DNA of 64,000 bases from Prorocentrum cordatum. Lineage: Eukaryota > Sar > Dinophyceae > Prorocentrales > Prorocentraceae. Below, in pieces: positions 39,360 to 50,219 of this stretch. Numbering within the stretch: the stretch's first letter is position 1; each line of letters begins with the position of its first letter. The notes beneath the pieces are model-generated. The model was given only the letters and a program-made list of their open reading frames with translations, did no database searches and was not told the origin of the DNA. Location of the stretch: contig CAUYUJ010014171.1 of NCBI GenBank assembly GCA_963575745.1, positions 852,186 to 916,185 of the forward strand, read 5' to 3'. The position numbers and the translations under genes are program-made.

Positions 39360-42340
39360 GGAAGGCCTCCTCTCGGCTCGCCGAGGCGAAACAGTCGCAC
39401 CGAGCTGCGCGCGGCAGCCAGGACGGCCCAGAAGAAGAAGAATACTAGTATGCAGGAAGACGAGAAGCCGAAGGCTGCGGCAGGGGGTGGTCGGGTCGGA
39501 CGAAACGCAGGGATTGGGAAAGGGGTGGCATGAAATTCGCTGCATTCAGTTGGTTTCGGCCCTGCCGACAGGAGCCTTTCCTCGATACATTGTCACTTCC
39601 TAGCGTAAGGGGGGCTGGGGAGGCGCTGGGAAAACCAGCTAAACTGAGCTGATTCGCTAACCCTCCTTTGCTATCCTTCCCTTTCGTCCGACCCGCGCTG
39701 GTGGCTGGGGGGGTCAGCAAGGGGATAGCTCGAGTGCAGGCTCTGGTCGGGCAAGGCCGAGGCTGCGACACCCCCGGATGCTCAGTTGAGGAGCTGGGCC
39801 AGGGCCAGACAGATCCTGAGTGGTGCGCGCCCCTTCCGCGAGGACACGTGGGCGTACGGCTGTTTCTGGGTCGGAAGGTGCTGGGCAAGCCCACCAGGGG
39901 TGCGGAAGCTGGATAAGCTTAGGCCTCTGGAGGCCCGCTTCGGGCCCCTGGGCCGTCCATCGAAGGACGGCCCAGGAAGCGCAAGCTGGCCTCTGGGACG
40001 GGGTCGAGAAGTCCGGGGACCCATGCCACAGACAATCTCATGATGCCGGATGTCTGGGCGACATTCGTTTTCTTGCCAGTGTGCAGGAGGATGCGGCACA
40101 GTTGGCGTGTCAATTACGAAATCGGCCTGCCAACAGGTGCCTCACAGAAACATGTTATCCTCCGAGGGCCATGCGGAGCCACAGAAGCTCCGGGGCACCT
40201 CAGGAAGCTCAAATACTAGATCATTTATATCAAGATGTCTTATCGAATGCGTGAGTTTGTGCCGCCTCTACGCGTCGGCGGCGCGAACGCGGGCGTTCAA
40301 GGCCAGGCTCCCCCCTGGCGGGCGCTTGGGTGCCCCCGACAGCGAAGAGGCGTTCAGGGCTGAGCCTCTCGCGCGGTCAGCGCGCGCGCGCCGTCATGGC
40401 AGAACCCCTCCGCACTCGTCCGCACTCTTCTTCGGGAGCGAGTCGGGGCTCGGGCTGGGCCCCAGGTTGGAGCTGGCTTGGGGGCTGAGGGGGGCAGGTT
40501 GGGCCGCATTCTCCAGCCGCGCATTGAGTGCAGGATTTGCCAAGTTTCCCCTCCGGGCTAGTTTTGCTTGCTGGTGCCCGGCCAAAGCAGACCCCGCAGC
40601 CGCCTCCAAACCCCAGGAGCTCTTGCGGGCGCAGCGAACGGGAGCCGCCGATGTAGGCTGGACGTGCTCTCCAGCGCCCTTGTGTTGCCCGGCCGCCCGC
40701 ACAGCTCGGGCACTGGGCGCGAGCCTCCCTTGGAAGCCGACGGCTCTAGGGCCTAGGGCCCTCACTCCTAAGGCCGATCGCTTCTTGCCTGCTGTACAGG
40801 TGAGTGCGGCAGGTTCGCCTCGTGTCGACGCTGCGGCAACCCCGCCGCTGGCGTTCAAGATTGAACGCCGCCAGCGGTCCTGACTCGGCCAAGATGGAAC
40901 TAAAGCTGGCGATCGAGCAGCTGCCGATAGTTCGAGGCTGAACGATCCACAGAGTGTCAGAAACCAACGCCGGGGTCTTCACGCCACGAGCCGTACACTG
41001 GTTCGCAGCTCCCTGTGCCTCCCAGGTGGCCCCGTAGGCCTGCCGTAATTACGCTTCCAGGGTGGACGGTGCGCGTAAGTTTGACCAGGAGAACCGAGCA
41101 GGCGGGCGGCAAAAACGGGGACGAGCTTTAACCCCGTCGCGTTGTGACAACAGACACCGCCTATCAAGGTTTTCGGCAGTTTTCGGCGTACGGGGGCTCC
41201 GACCAGATCCCAGGAAAGTAAAACAATTACCAATTACCCTGGATGGGAAATTCGTTTCCTTGACTCGAAGGGGCCCAGACCTCTGGGGATCCACGTCGTG
41301 AAAAACACGACGTCGGGGGGCTGGGAGGGCCGACAGGAATTCCGCAGTTCTGTTTCCAATGTTGAACAGGATGTGCTGTCGATGCCGCCGTGGGGATTGC
41401 CCATTTGGGACGAACGTCGCTGTTGGGCATCTTCCCCCGTCCTTTCTGTTGCCGATAGCGGCGCCGCTTGCCCAGTCCTGCTTATCCTTCGCCTTCCTCT
41501 TCTTCCCTCCCTCGGAGGGTGCAAGAAGGTTGTGGCGCCGCTCTGCCAAGTCGTACTCGTCCTCCGCGTTTCTTTTCTCTTCCTCCTGATCCTCCTTCCT
41601 CCCTTCTCCTCCCTCCCGCCTTTCTCCTGCGCGCGACTCTCGGTCTCAGAAGGTCTCCAGAGGTACCCGACGGTCCCAGGAGGTCTCTGGATGGCCCCAG
41701 AGCCCTCCTGGGGCCTCAGGATGGCCAAGAACGTCAGAAAGAATTGCGACGATGGATCCCCTCCCCCCTCCTCTTCGGACTGTGGCACCAATGTTCTCAG
41801 AAACGAGCGTGGCCAGGAGGCAGTCGGCTTCCCGCCCCGCGCGGGCGGGGAGCAGGATCGGGCACCGCCCCACAGTTGCTTCCGGCCGAGTCTGGAAACC
41901 CTGAGCCCGAACATGTCGGCGCCTCACTTCTACTCCCGCCGCCTTCCGCCAACCTTCCGCTGGCTTCCACCGGCGGGCCCGCCGCCGCTTTATTTCCGCC
42001 AGCCTGTGTGGGCCTTCCGTCGGCTTCCGCCGAGAGCAAGAGGCGCCGAAGGCTAGGCTCTTTCTAGAGCGTGCCCGCACGGGTCTGATACCTGCGCCTG
42101 GTCTGCCAAGCAATTCTACCTCTGGAGCTGGCCGTGAATCCTTCGTGCCTCGGAATTCTGTGAGCTTCGGGGAGCCTGGCTCAGCACGCTGATCGGCGCA
42201 GGGGCCGGTGGCCAAAGGGATGCCGCCCCGCCCGTTGGGCCCCCGCGTCTGAACTGCACCCGAAGGGAGAGGAGGGAGGCGAGGAGGGAGGCGAGGAAGG
42301 TCAGGCGGGCCAGCGACAGACATGAGTCGCTACAGAGCTT
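39360..42340. other. No supportable gene, 39.4-42.3 kb
   Basis: Mixed-composition, GC-rich sequence with open frames up to about 280 codons on both strands but none with a recognisable motif or consistent composition. A short CTTCCG(T/C)(C/T)GGC-type repeat occurs at about 41.94-42.05 kb. An unrecognised host gene with short exons cannot be excluded. Confidence 0.4.
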
Positions 42341-42354
42341 CCTGGAATGCTCTC

Positions 42355-42480
42355 GGAGTGTTCTGGAGCGCTCTGGAACGGCCGCGGCGCCTGATGCATG
42401 GTCCAAGGGCGCCAGTTCTCAGAGATTTTCGATGTTCCTCGCGCCGATTCTATCTTCGTCCTGGTTTCGTCTTTGGAGGG
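42355..42480 (+). repeat. Interspersed repeat, copy 1 (GAACGGCCGCGGCG family)
   Basis: GGAGCGCTCTGGAACGGCCG, then CCAAGGGCGCCAGTTCTCAG, aligns with 44.49 kb and 45.30 kb. This copy appears to contain only the right half of the longer unit seen there. Confidence 0.6.
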
Positions 42481-42499
42481 AGGGGGAGTGGACGAGGGG

Positions 42500-44235
42500 C
42501 TCTCGGTGCACATCATGGGATGCCTTCGCGAGACAGTCTCCATCGGCGACGGTCCCGTGCAGCTTCGCCCTTGCCTCAACAGCACGGCTTGCACCTCTCG
42601 ATTCCCGCCTTTCGGCCACACTCGCGGGACAGCTTGTACCTTGCGAGTGGCATTGGCGCTTCGCGGAATTGTCATCGGATATTTGTCCTTACTTTTTCCT
42701 GGTCCGCTGCAAGAGTGTAAAGACGTCGATTCCCGCCTTGGCCGCCGCCTTTGGCGGGGAGTGGTCAGCACGATGCCCAGAACAGAGTTCACAGCCGCGC
42801 TCTTCCCGGCTGTCCTGATGGCCGCCGCCTCCTTCTCCTCTTTCTCCTCGTGCTTCTGCGGCCCTCAATCGTCGAGTGCAGCTCCGTCCTGGAACTCTTC
42901 AGCAGCCGCGACACAGACACCATCTCCAGAGGGGTCCGTGCGTCCGTCTGTCGTCCTTCTGTGCCGCCTCTTTCTCCTACTTTAGCCTTCTGAGCCTTCT
43001 GCGCTGCGTCCTTCTGATCCTTATGATGCTCTAACCGACTTTAGCCTTCCTTGACCACCAGAAACAATTTCGAGCACCAAGAAAGAACCGAATCTTTCAC
43101 GTGTCGGGCCCTGGAAGGCGATACTCGTTCGGCACTTGGCCAGCGTGTTGGGCAGACACTGTTTCGATACTTCTCTGGGTACTCGAAATCATGTCTGGGA
43201 TGTGGTGCGTAAGTACGATGGGAACAGCATAATCCTAGCCGCCTCCTGGCCTTTTTCTACAACCCCCTGGTTTAAAAACGTGGAATGTTCATGTTGGGCC
43301 CTGTGGCCGAAAAAAGCGGAGAACGCGATTGAAGTAGAGTTTTGGTCGCATTGGAAGGAGGCGCGCGCGCCATGAAGGGCTCATCGACACTAGTCGGCTA
43401 ATGAAACACGTAATTCTGACTAACCGACATGAAGACCGCACAAGGACGCAAGTTCCCCCCCCAAAAGCACAAACAACACGAACTAGCTCGCGGACGAGGG
43501 CAAGGCAATGCGTAGGTCTCTTGACCCCTTGCGAGACATAGGCTCCAAGAGCTCATCTCGCCAGCCGCGCGCAGCCGCGCTTGCTACGCAAGTTGGGGCG
43601 ACCTTGCGGACACAGCCGATGATTCGAACGAGCTTGCGACGACGACTGCCAAGAGAAATAATCACATATGTTTAATCGGTAGGTGGTAGGGTCTCCCGTC
43701 TCCCACTCGGCTCAGCTTGTTGGGCGTTCCCGTTGGATGGTACTGGATAGCTGACTTCTCTCGGAAAAGGCTCGCAAGCTGAGCGAATCAGAGATTCGAG
43801 CTTAGTTCGATGCCAACACTCCTTGCCACTGGGTCTTTACGTCCCGACGCTCGCGTCTTTCTTGCGCTCTTTGGAGTATTCGAGGGATTTCTCGTCGTCG
43901 CTGCGGGTGGACGCGGCTCCATTACCCGTCAAGGCAGTCCCCAGGAAGGGTGAGGGAGGCCGTTTTGGGCAGACTCAAGATCACAGGGGTGAACACAAGG
44001 GATGACGCCGCACGGCGCGTGCGGGCCAGCGAGTTCGAAGCGCGCCGTGGCCCAGCATCCTGCGCCCACCAGAAAAGGGAGCCAGCGGGAGCCGTCCCAG
44101 CGCCCAGACCAGATCAGACCAGACGCGTGCTTTCTTCGAGGATACTGCAAGCTCGCGGCGCCGTAGCTTCTGGCCGAAAGGAGAACGGCGACGGGGCGTC
44201 GCCTGGGCAACTCGCACGCCCTCGACTGAGGATAA
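42500..44235. other. No supportable gene, 42.5-44.2 kb
   Basis: Sequence of ordinary composition with no motif I recognise. At 43705 the phrase CCACTCGGCTCAGCTTGTTG loosely resembles the palindromes of the first 15 kb, but its arms no longer pair. Confidence 0.35.
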
Positions 44236-44239
44236 CCAC

Positions 44240-44607
44240 ACAGGCCTCCCAGATGGGGCTGGAGTAGATGGGAACATAAATCAAACAAATCGCACCGCAT
44301 CGCCGATGCATCGGTGATGCGGTGCGATCTGGAGCCTGGTCTTCCCCATCCCGCCGCCGCTGGTGCATCGCCGATGAATCGGCGATGCGGCGCGATCCTC
44401 CAACCCTATCTGCTCTGGTTCAATGTGGAGGGCCCCCCATCAGGCAGGTTTACGGCAAATATCATTCCAAATGCGATCCAGAACAGACTCAGAAAGTTCC
44501 AGAACGGCCGCGGCGACCAGTACATCTTCCAAGCCCGCCAGGTCTCAGAGGTACCCGATTTATCCTCGCCCGAATTTGCCCTCACCCTGCCTTCGTCGTA
44601 TCCCAAC
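44240..44607 (+). repeat. Introner-like repeat, copy upstream of the UNC93-like start
   Basis: It begins near GGCCTCCCAGATGGGG and contains two palindromes: GCACCGCATC...GATGCGGTGC at 44290-44323 and CATCGCCGATGAATCGGCGA at about 44366. It then has the GAACGGCCGCGGCG...CCGCCAGGTCTCAGA segment (44498-44550) and ends at CAACAG, seven bases before the presumed ATG. The same series of landmarks makes up intron 2 of the gene (45100-45449). Confidence 0.65.
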
Positions 44608-44613
44608 AGCACC

Positions 44614-47512
44614 ATGGAGAAGACCGATGCGACGGCGCAGCCACCAGGCGCCAGGGCAGCGCGGGATTCGCCCCTGATCGAGCCCTGCGAGAACGAGGCC
44701 CGGTATCGAGGCGCCGTTGTGGTGCTCTCTCTCGGTTTCTGCGGCGTTTTCGGGGGCTTCCAAGCGGCGCAGGTGGTGGGCGGGAAACGCATCCCTGTCT
44801 AAGGCCCAGGACCCCCTGGCCGCGATCGCAAGCATGCAGGGCTGCATTTCGCGGCAGGCGGCTGCCCCGCGCTGGACGTACCCACGGGATCGCGCTTCTG
44901 GGAGATCGCGCCTCGGTGTCCAGACCGCGAGGGCATGGATGTGGATGCGCCCGTCGCTCGTGCGCAGGGCTTGCAGACCTCGCTGAACGCCACGCTGGGC
45001 GGCCTCAACCTGGCCTGCCTCTACGGCGTCTTCACGCTGCTGTGTCTGGTGGCTCCACCCCTGCTCGCCGGGCTCGAGCGCTTCGTGGGCCTGAGGCTGG
45101 TGACATCTGGGCCTCCCAAATGGGACCAGAGCGGATGTGGTCGGAGGATGGCGCCGCATCGCCGATCTATCGGCGACGCCGCTCGATGGGGAAACCCGAT
45201 TCCTACTCCAAGCCGGCGGCCCTGGTGCATCCGGCAACGTCGGCGCGATCGATCCTCCGACCTCATTCGGGCGGGGCATGTACCGGGATAAAGCGTGCTG
45301 GATCGGAGCGCTCGGGAACGGCTGCGGCGCCCGACACATTTTCCGGAGCCGCCAGATTTCAGACATCCTCGAGCTGTCCCCGTTTGATTTTGTCGTGTTC
45401 TTGGCTTCGTCCCACCCATCTCCTCGGACCCCATCTTCAGGGCCTCCAGGTGATGTCCCTGTCCGCCCTGGCATATGTGGCGATGGTGCTTGCGAACGTG
45501 ATCGACACCTCGGGCGGCCCGTCCGCCATCTGGGCGGTGCCGATCACCATGAACGTGCTCGTCGGGGCGGCCGCGCCCCTGCTGTGGACCTCACCGGCAA
45601 CGTTCTGGGGAGGATGGGCTCAGGGGGGCGCATCGCCTCCCAATCGCCCATCGATCGCCGAGAGAGGCCCGATAGCCCGCCCCGCCGATTTATCGGAGGT
45701 TGGATCGCCGACTTCAGCTCGATGCTCCCACCCCCCTGAGCCAGTCCCCCCCCTGAGTCGCTGCCCCTTAGGACTTGCCAGAACGACTACCTGTCCCGCT
45801 GCGCTTGGTGGGCCGCGCACTGCGCGGCACCTGGTGGCGACGAGCACCGCGCCCCAGCCGCGGAGACAACCACCCGCTTCAATCCCAGGCAACGCCAAGG
45901 CGGGTCGCCATTGTCAATCGCCACGAAGCAAGCGGGTGCTGAGGGAAGCGGGTCCTGAGGCGTTTCGTCGTTCCTGTTGCCTCCCTGGGCATTCCACGGA
46001 CCCTCGGACCATCAGAAAAGACCTGGGATGAAAAGCGAGTCTGGGGGGAAGGCCTTGGGGTCCAGGACCCGTTTTCTGGAGGGCCGTCTTCTTGATGCCA
46101 AGCTGGGGGCGGAAAGCCCACACTCACCCCCAAAGCTGGCGTTTCCTAAACGGTCCTGGGCGTTTGCTGATCTGTCCTGCCCTATTAGGTTCCTTCCCTA
46201 GCTGCGTTTTTCTGTCGCTTTCTACGCTAGGGGGGTCAGTACCTGCTCCTGGAAATCGAGAGTCGAGGTGGAGGAGAAGGAGGCGGAGGAGGAGGAGTAG
46301 GGAGGGTCGAAGATCGGGGATAATCTGGGCATTTGGTGGCGTCGTTGGTGGGTCCTGGGGGGTTGCCCTGGGAGTCCAAGGGGATCCGTCTCGTGGAGGG
46401 TGCGGAGATCTGTGGACAGCCCCTTTAGTGGTGACCCCTCTCGGCATTGCCTGGCCAATCAGCTCTTCTTCTCCATTTACCAGACCTCTGGGATGATTGG
46501 AACCTTCCTGTCCTCTATGATCATGGAGGTCGGGCACGCCGGCGATGCGACCAAGCGCGTGCTGTTCTGCACCCTCGGGGCGATCTCGGCGGTCGGCGCG
46601 GCGCTGTTTCTGTCACTGCCCGTGGTGCCGTCCTCCGGCGGAGGCGCCAGCGAGCGCCTGCCCTCCCTGCTAGACACTGGCCGGCTCGCGCTCTCGGACC
46701 CCAGGACCGGCTTGCTGATCCCCCTGCTGCTGACCAATGGGATGACCATGGCCAGTTTCTTCGGGGATTTCCAGACAGACTTGACATGCCCGGTGGCCGG
46801 CGCCGCGGTCACAGGCTTTGTGCTGTCGACTTTCTACGGGGTCAACGCGCTCGCGACCGCCTTCTGGGGGCGCCTTTTGGCCAGGATTTTGGGGGACGTC
46901 ACCTCATCATTCACTGACGCTGATCCCGACCATGCCAGTCCTGGGCCCAGGATCGGTTCTCATGCCCTGTGGGCTGAGCTAGGGGTGCGTGCACACCGAT
47001 ACTGGGCCCAGAATTGGCCTGGCCAGGATCAGTGTACGTGGATCGCTGGTGCCCTTCCAAGGGGAATGCTGTCGAGGCGAGCGGTGTACATCTGCGCCGC
47101 CCTCCTGATCTCCAGCTATCTGGTGGCCAAGCTGGCCTGGCAGGCTCCCCAGAATTACGAGCGCGACGATAAAGTCTGGAGAAGGCGGCAAGACCCCAGC
47201 AGCACAGACATGATTATGGTCTTTGCGCTTGCGGCGCTGTTCGCATGCGGAGACGCGTTCTTCGAGTCGGGGCCTCCGGCCACGCTGCAAACCTTCTACG
47301 CCAGCTCCGATAAGCTCGTCCCTGCCATGGCGAACGCCAAGCTCTGGCAGAGCCTCGGCTTCGCCGTGCAGTTTCCGATTGGCGTGGCCCTGGCAGACTA
47401 CCCTGTCGTCAGGAGTCTGATCTTGCTCGTTCTTTTGGCCGTGTCTGTTGTGAGCCTGCTGATCTTGGACCGCCGCGTCGAGAGGCTCGACCCACTGGCC
47501 GCAGCCTCGTGA
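44614..47512 (+). CDS. UNC93-like multi-pass membrane protein (MFS fold), spliced
   Basis: The translation starts MEKTDATAQPPG and continues through YRGAVVVLSLGFCGVFGGFQ in exon 1 (44614-44772). Exon 2 (44968-45099) follows in frame with GLQTSLNATLGGLNLACLYG. Exon 3 starts at 45450 (VMSLSALAYVAMVLANVID ... AAPLLWT). Exon 4, about 46430-46884, has NQLFFSIYQTSGMIGTFLSS. Exon 5 (47062-47512) has LFACGDAFFESGPPATLQTF and AKLWQSLGFAVQFPIGVALA. The FQAAQ-LQTSL, LLWT, and GD...AKLWQS blocks match UNC93-family proteins, MFS-fold proteins with 11-12 helices; the founding member regulates a K+ channel, and most are of unknown substrate. The exon 3/4 boundary is unresolved (a short exon may be missed). 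About 450 residues is normal for the family. The CAACAG just before the ATG could be a trans-splice acceptor (inference). Confidence 0.75.
44773..44967 (+). other. Intron 1 of UNC93-like gene (GT-AG, repeated GCGCAG)
   Basis: Exon 1 ends ...GCGGCGCAG and the intron starts GTGGTG. The intron ends ...CGTGCGCAG before exon 2 GGCTTGCAG. The same GCGCAG-G phrase occurs at both junctions, a short direct repeat typical of introner-type intron gain. Splicing is phase 0 and joins FQAAQ to GLQTS. Confidence 0.7.
45100..45449 (+). other. Intron 2 of UNC93-like gene, composed of the introner-like repeat
   Basis: The donor is GTGACATC after ...CTGAGGCTG and the acceptor is CCTCCAG before GTGATGTCC; GGTGA occurs at both junctions. 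The interior holds GGGCCTCCCAAATGGG, the palindrome GCATCGCCGATCTATCGGCG (about 45154) and the GAACGGCTGCGGCG...CCGCCAGATTTCAGA segment (45310-45365), in the same order as the copy at 44240-44607. Confidence 0.7.
46885..47061 (+). other. Intron 4 of UNC93-like gene, GA donor
   Basis: Exon 4 ends ...TTTTGGCCAG, the intron starts GATTTTGGGG and ends ...CCTTCCAAG, and exon 5 starts GGGAATGCTG. This joins WGRLLA-R-GMLSRR. At 177 bases it is a multiple of three without stops, so it would also read through if retained. Non-canonical GA (and GC) donors are known from Symbiodiniaceae. Confidence 0.55.
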
Positions 47513-47859
47513 GGGCTGGGCCGGAGGCGCACGCGCAGGCCAGGCCGGGCCAGCCGAGCAGGACCGCAACGGATCGGATGCGACCGGTCCGCGGCGTGCA
47601 ATGTGCGGCAGCGCGGCCGCGCACAGGTCCCCCAGCTGCGACCTGTACGCGCCATCTGCGACCTCCATCTGCGACCTCCACGCGGTCACGGGGGTTAATA
47701 AAGGTGTCCCTGGCCCAAGGTGTCCGCAGCTTGTCGCTACACTCCAGAGCTCCTGGGGCTTTTTGGGCATCATGCGGGGTGCTCTGGAGGCCGGAGGGCC
47801 TGCTTGGAGATGCTGGAGGCACCTTTGGCTTAGGACACTTCTAGCAACACCCGAACTGG

Positions 47860-48065
47860 AGGGATGTATCTTGGCGTGCACGCGCCAACCAAGCCGGCCC
47901 TCCCGGCCCCCTCCTCCCCTGCCCAGGCCGCAGTTTGGGGCCTGGCTATCCTTCTGCGCCTCAGCCAGCAGGGCGACCAGTGAGGGCTGGAAGGGCGCAT
48001 CTTGGCGTGCACGCGCTAACCAAACCGGGCCTCTGCCCCCTCCTCCCTGCGCAGTCGCATTCTCC
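47860..48065 (+). repeat. Pair of direct repeats with a palindromic head
   Basis: ATCTTGGCGTGCACGCGC(C/T)AACCAA at 47868 and 47998 is followed in both copies by a CCGG-CCTC-CCCCTCCTCCC segment and a C-CAG/CGCAG end. The head TTGGCGTGCACGCGCCAA is a near-perfect palindrome. The copies are about 130 bases apart, downstream of the UNC93-like stop. Confidence 0.6.
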
Positions 48066-48069
48066 TCGT

Positions 48070-49315
48070 CCTCAGAGTACTTGGTAACGCATCCCCTCGT
48101 GTTCGTCCGCGGTGTCGTCTTCTCAGGAGGAGGAGGAGAAGGAGGAGGAGGCGCCATCTGCGGGCACTCGTACCCCCGCCCGGCCCCCCACGGGCGGCGA
48201 CGAGCGCGGCTCCTGGCAGCGCGCTGTGGCGGCAGGCAGCGCTGCCCGCGGCCGCGGCAACCGCGATGCCCACGCGCCACCGGCAGCCGCCTGGCGGCTG
48301 CGGCGGCCGTTGCCCCACTGCAGGCCCGCGGCGGCCGCCGCCAAAGCCGACACCAGCGCTTACGCCAGCACCGACGCCTACGACCGGAAGCATCGCTACC
48401 AGATCACCGGCGATCAGCCGAGACACACCCGTGATCGACGAGACCGCGGAGGTTGCCTGCCAGAAGTCGCTGCCGACCAGAGACTGGCTTGCGCAGCCCG
48501 GGCACTTACATGGCAAACAAAAACATGGCCACGCTGTTGATTTGGCAGCATCGGAGCAGTTGGCATTCGAGTGAAAGGAATCAGCGGCTTCAGAGCGATC
48601 GGGATGGCCACGCCAACGCCCGCGACGGTGCTGGTACCAGCGAGAACGCCTACACTTACGCCAGCGCCAGCTCCTACACCGACGCCACTACCAACACCGA
48701 GCACAGCGACAGCAGCCTCAACAGGAACGCGCGAGGGTTCATCCCCAACATTATCACCAACATGAACACCTTCGCCTACGCCCTACGCCACAGCCAACGA
48801 CGACACCAACGCTTATGTGGCCGACAGCTTCAATACCAGGGCCCCAAATGCCACCGGCCCAGCCAGTGCCGTGGGATGGGACCGGAGCAACGCTTGCACG
48901 GGTAGCCTACCCACCTGCGATCAAAATTCAAGCCGCAGCGGCACAGACTCTTCTCGGCGCAGCTGGTCACCGAGTTCCCGACGCCTTCGCTGCCACCGCC
49001 ACTGACAGCGCCAACTCCGGCATCACTTTCGACGCTGACATCACCAGCGTCGTCGCGGCCGACGACGCCAGCATAGCCCGCGACGGCGCCCAGATTGGCC
49101 AGCCCGTCGACCAGGCTGGGCAGGACGAGGAGGTGGAGGATCCTTCGGAGGTGGAGTTATGGATGCGAGGGGCTCTCTCTCTCTCTCTCAGGAGGATTGG
49201 GGGACGGGGGAGGCAGGGCCACAGGCCACGCGGCATGGAGGTTCCTACAGCTTGCATAGTCAACCAGTCCAGTTCATACGACCAGCTCGCTAGCAGGGAG
49301 GATCCCGCAACGGGC
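48070..49315. other. Ser/Thr/Ala-rich potential coding stretch, unassigned
   Basis: Open frames of 150-190 codons contain Ala/Thr/Ser/Tyr-rich stretches built on GCC-ACC-like triplets (CTACACCGACGCC type). I cannot identify a protein or connect this stretch to the downstream PABP fragment. Confidence 0.3.
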
Positions 49316-49318
49316 GCC

Positions 49319-49768
49319 CCTTCTTCGTCGACGACCTCCATGGCGACGTCGCCGAGGAGATACTATACGCGCTTTACTGCCCAGCGGCACTGGTAGAGTC
49401 AATCCGAATTCGTGGCAGCGCCTTCGCACGCAGACCCACCATATGTGCTTGAGTCAACTTCCACGCCGCGCATGACGCCGAAAAGGCCATTGACACGCTG
49501 AACTTTTCCGCCATCAGCGGGCGCTCCTGCCGCATCACGTGGGCCCAGCGCGACGCGAGCCTGCGTGAGAGCGACGCCAGGAGTTTGTACGCGAGGAACC
49601 TGGACCGCCTCATCTACAACAGCGCCCTACACGACGCCTTCAGACTCCGCGGCCAGGTTCGGACCTTCAAGGTGGAGTGCGACCGCTTTGGAATCTCTCA
49701 GGGCTACAACTTCGTGCGCTACGAGACTAAGGAGGCTACGCAACAATGCCATCATGCAGGTTAGTGTA
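49319..49768 (+). pseudogene. Poly(A)-binding protein fragment, RRM1 end and RRM2
   Basis: One frame reads FFVDDLHGDVAEEILYALYC (RRM1 start), a premature TGA at 49450-49452, then VNFHAAHDAEKAIDTLNFSA, then SGRSCRITWAQRDASLRESD (PABP RRM1 end and linker), LYARNLDRLIYNSALHDAFR (RNP2 region of RRM2) and GYNFVRYETKEA (RNP1). The match to cytoplasmic PABP is clear. The frame ends at a TAG at 49759, inside RRM2, and continues into acidic low-complexity sequence. PABP binds mRNA poly(A) tails. The premature stop and truncation mark a decayed copy unless the stop lies in an unrecognised intron. No flanking poly(A) is seen. Confidence 0.75.
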
Positions 49769-49879
49769 GTGCTGATCGGCGCAAAACCGAGAGTGGTCAC
49801 CGCCTTCCAGGCCCAGGACACCTACGAGTCCGCCTTCCAGGATTCCTCGGCCGACTCGCGCGCCGATTCATTGGCCGGG

Positions 49880-50215
49880 CAAGACAAGGAGGAGGGCGAG
49901 GAGAAGGGCACCATGCACGCGGAGGAGGGCGAGGACGAGGGCGCCAAGCACGAAGGGGAGGAGGAGGAGGAGGAGGAGGAGGAGGAGGAGGAGGACGAGG
50001 ACGAGGAGGAAGAGGAGGAGGAGGAGGAGGAGGACATCGAGGGCGCGCTTGGGATCTTGCGCAGCCTGCCTTTCCTCGGCATCCCCAGCCTCGCGGTCAC
50101 CGAAGTGGAGGAGGGCAAGGAGGAGGAGGAGGAGGAGGAGGAGGACGCCACGCACGTGGCGGAGGGCGAGGAGGACGACTTCGAGCACGAGGAGGAAGAG
50201 GAAATGGAGAAGGGC
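49880..50215 (+). repeat. (GAG)n / GAC triplet tract
   Basis: Two GAG-rich blocks (49960-50040 and 50105-50215) produce a Glu/Asp-rich frame. It directly follows the PABP fragment; the acidic frame is likely a repeat product. Confidence 0.85.
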
Positions 50216-50219
50216 GCGA

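Noticed and set aside
37842-39603. Poly-Asp and poly-Met ORFs of about 275-315 codons
   Set aside because: Products of the (GAT)n microsatellite; the same applies to 31.1-31.33 kb and 54.36-55.09 kb.
43700-43730. Further member of the GGCTCAGCC palindrome family
   Set aside because: The core is GGCTCAGCT and the arms do not pair well; a chance match is likely.
46979-48280. 433-codon minus-strand ORF
   Set aside because: It lies antisense to exon 5 of the UNC93-like gene and has Ala/Arg/Pro-rich composition typical of the complement of GC-rich coding sequence.
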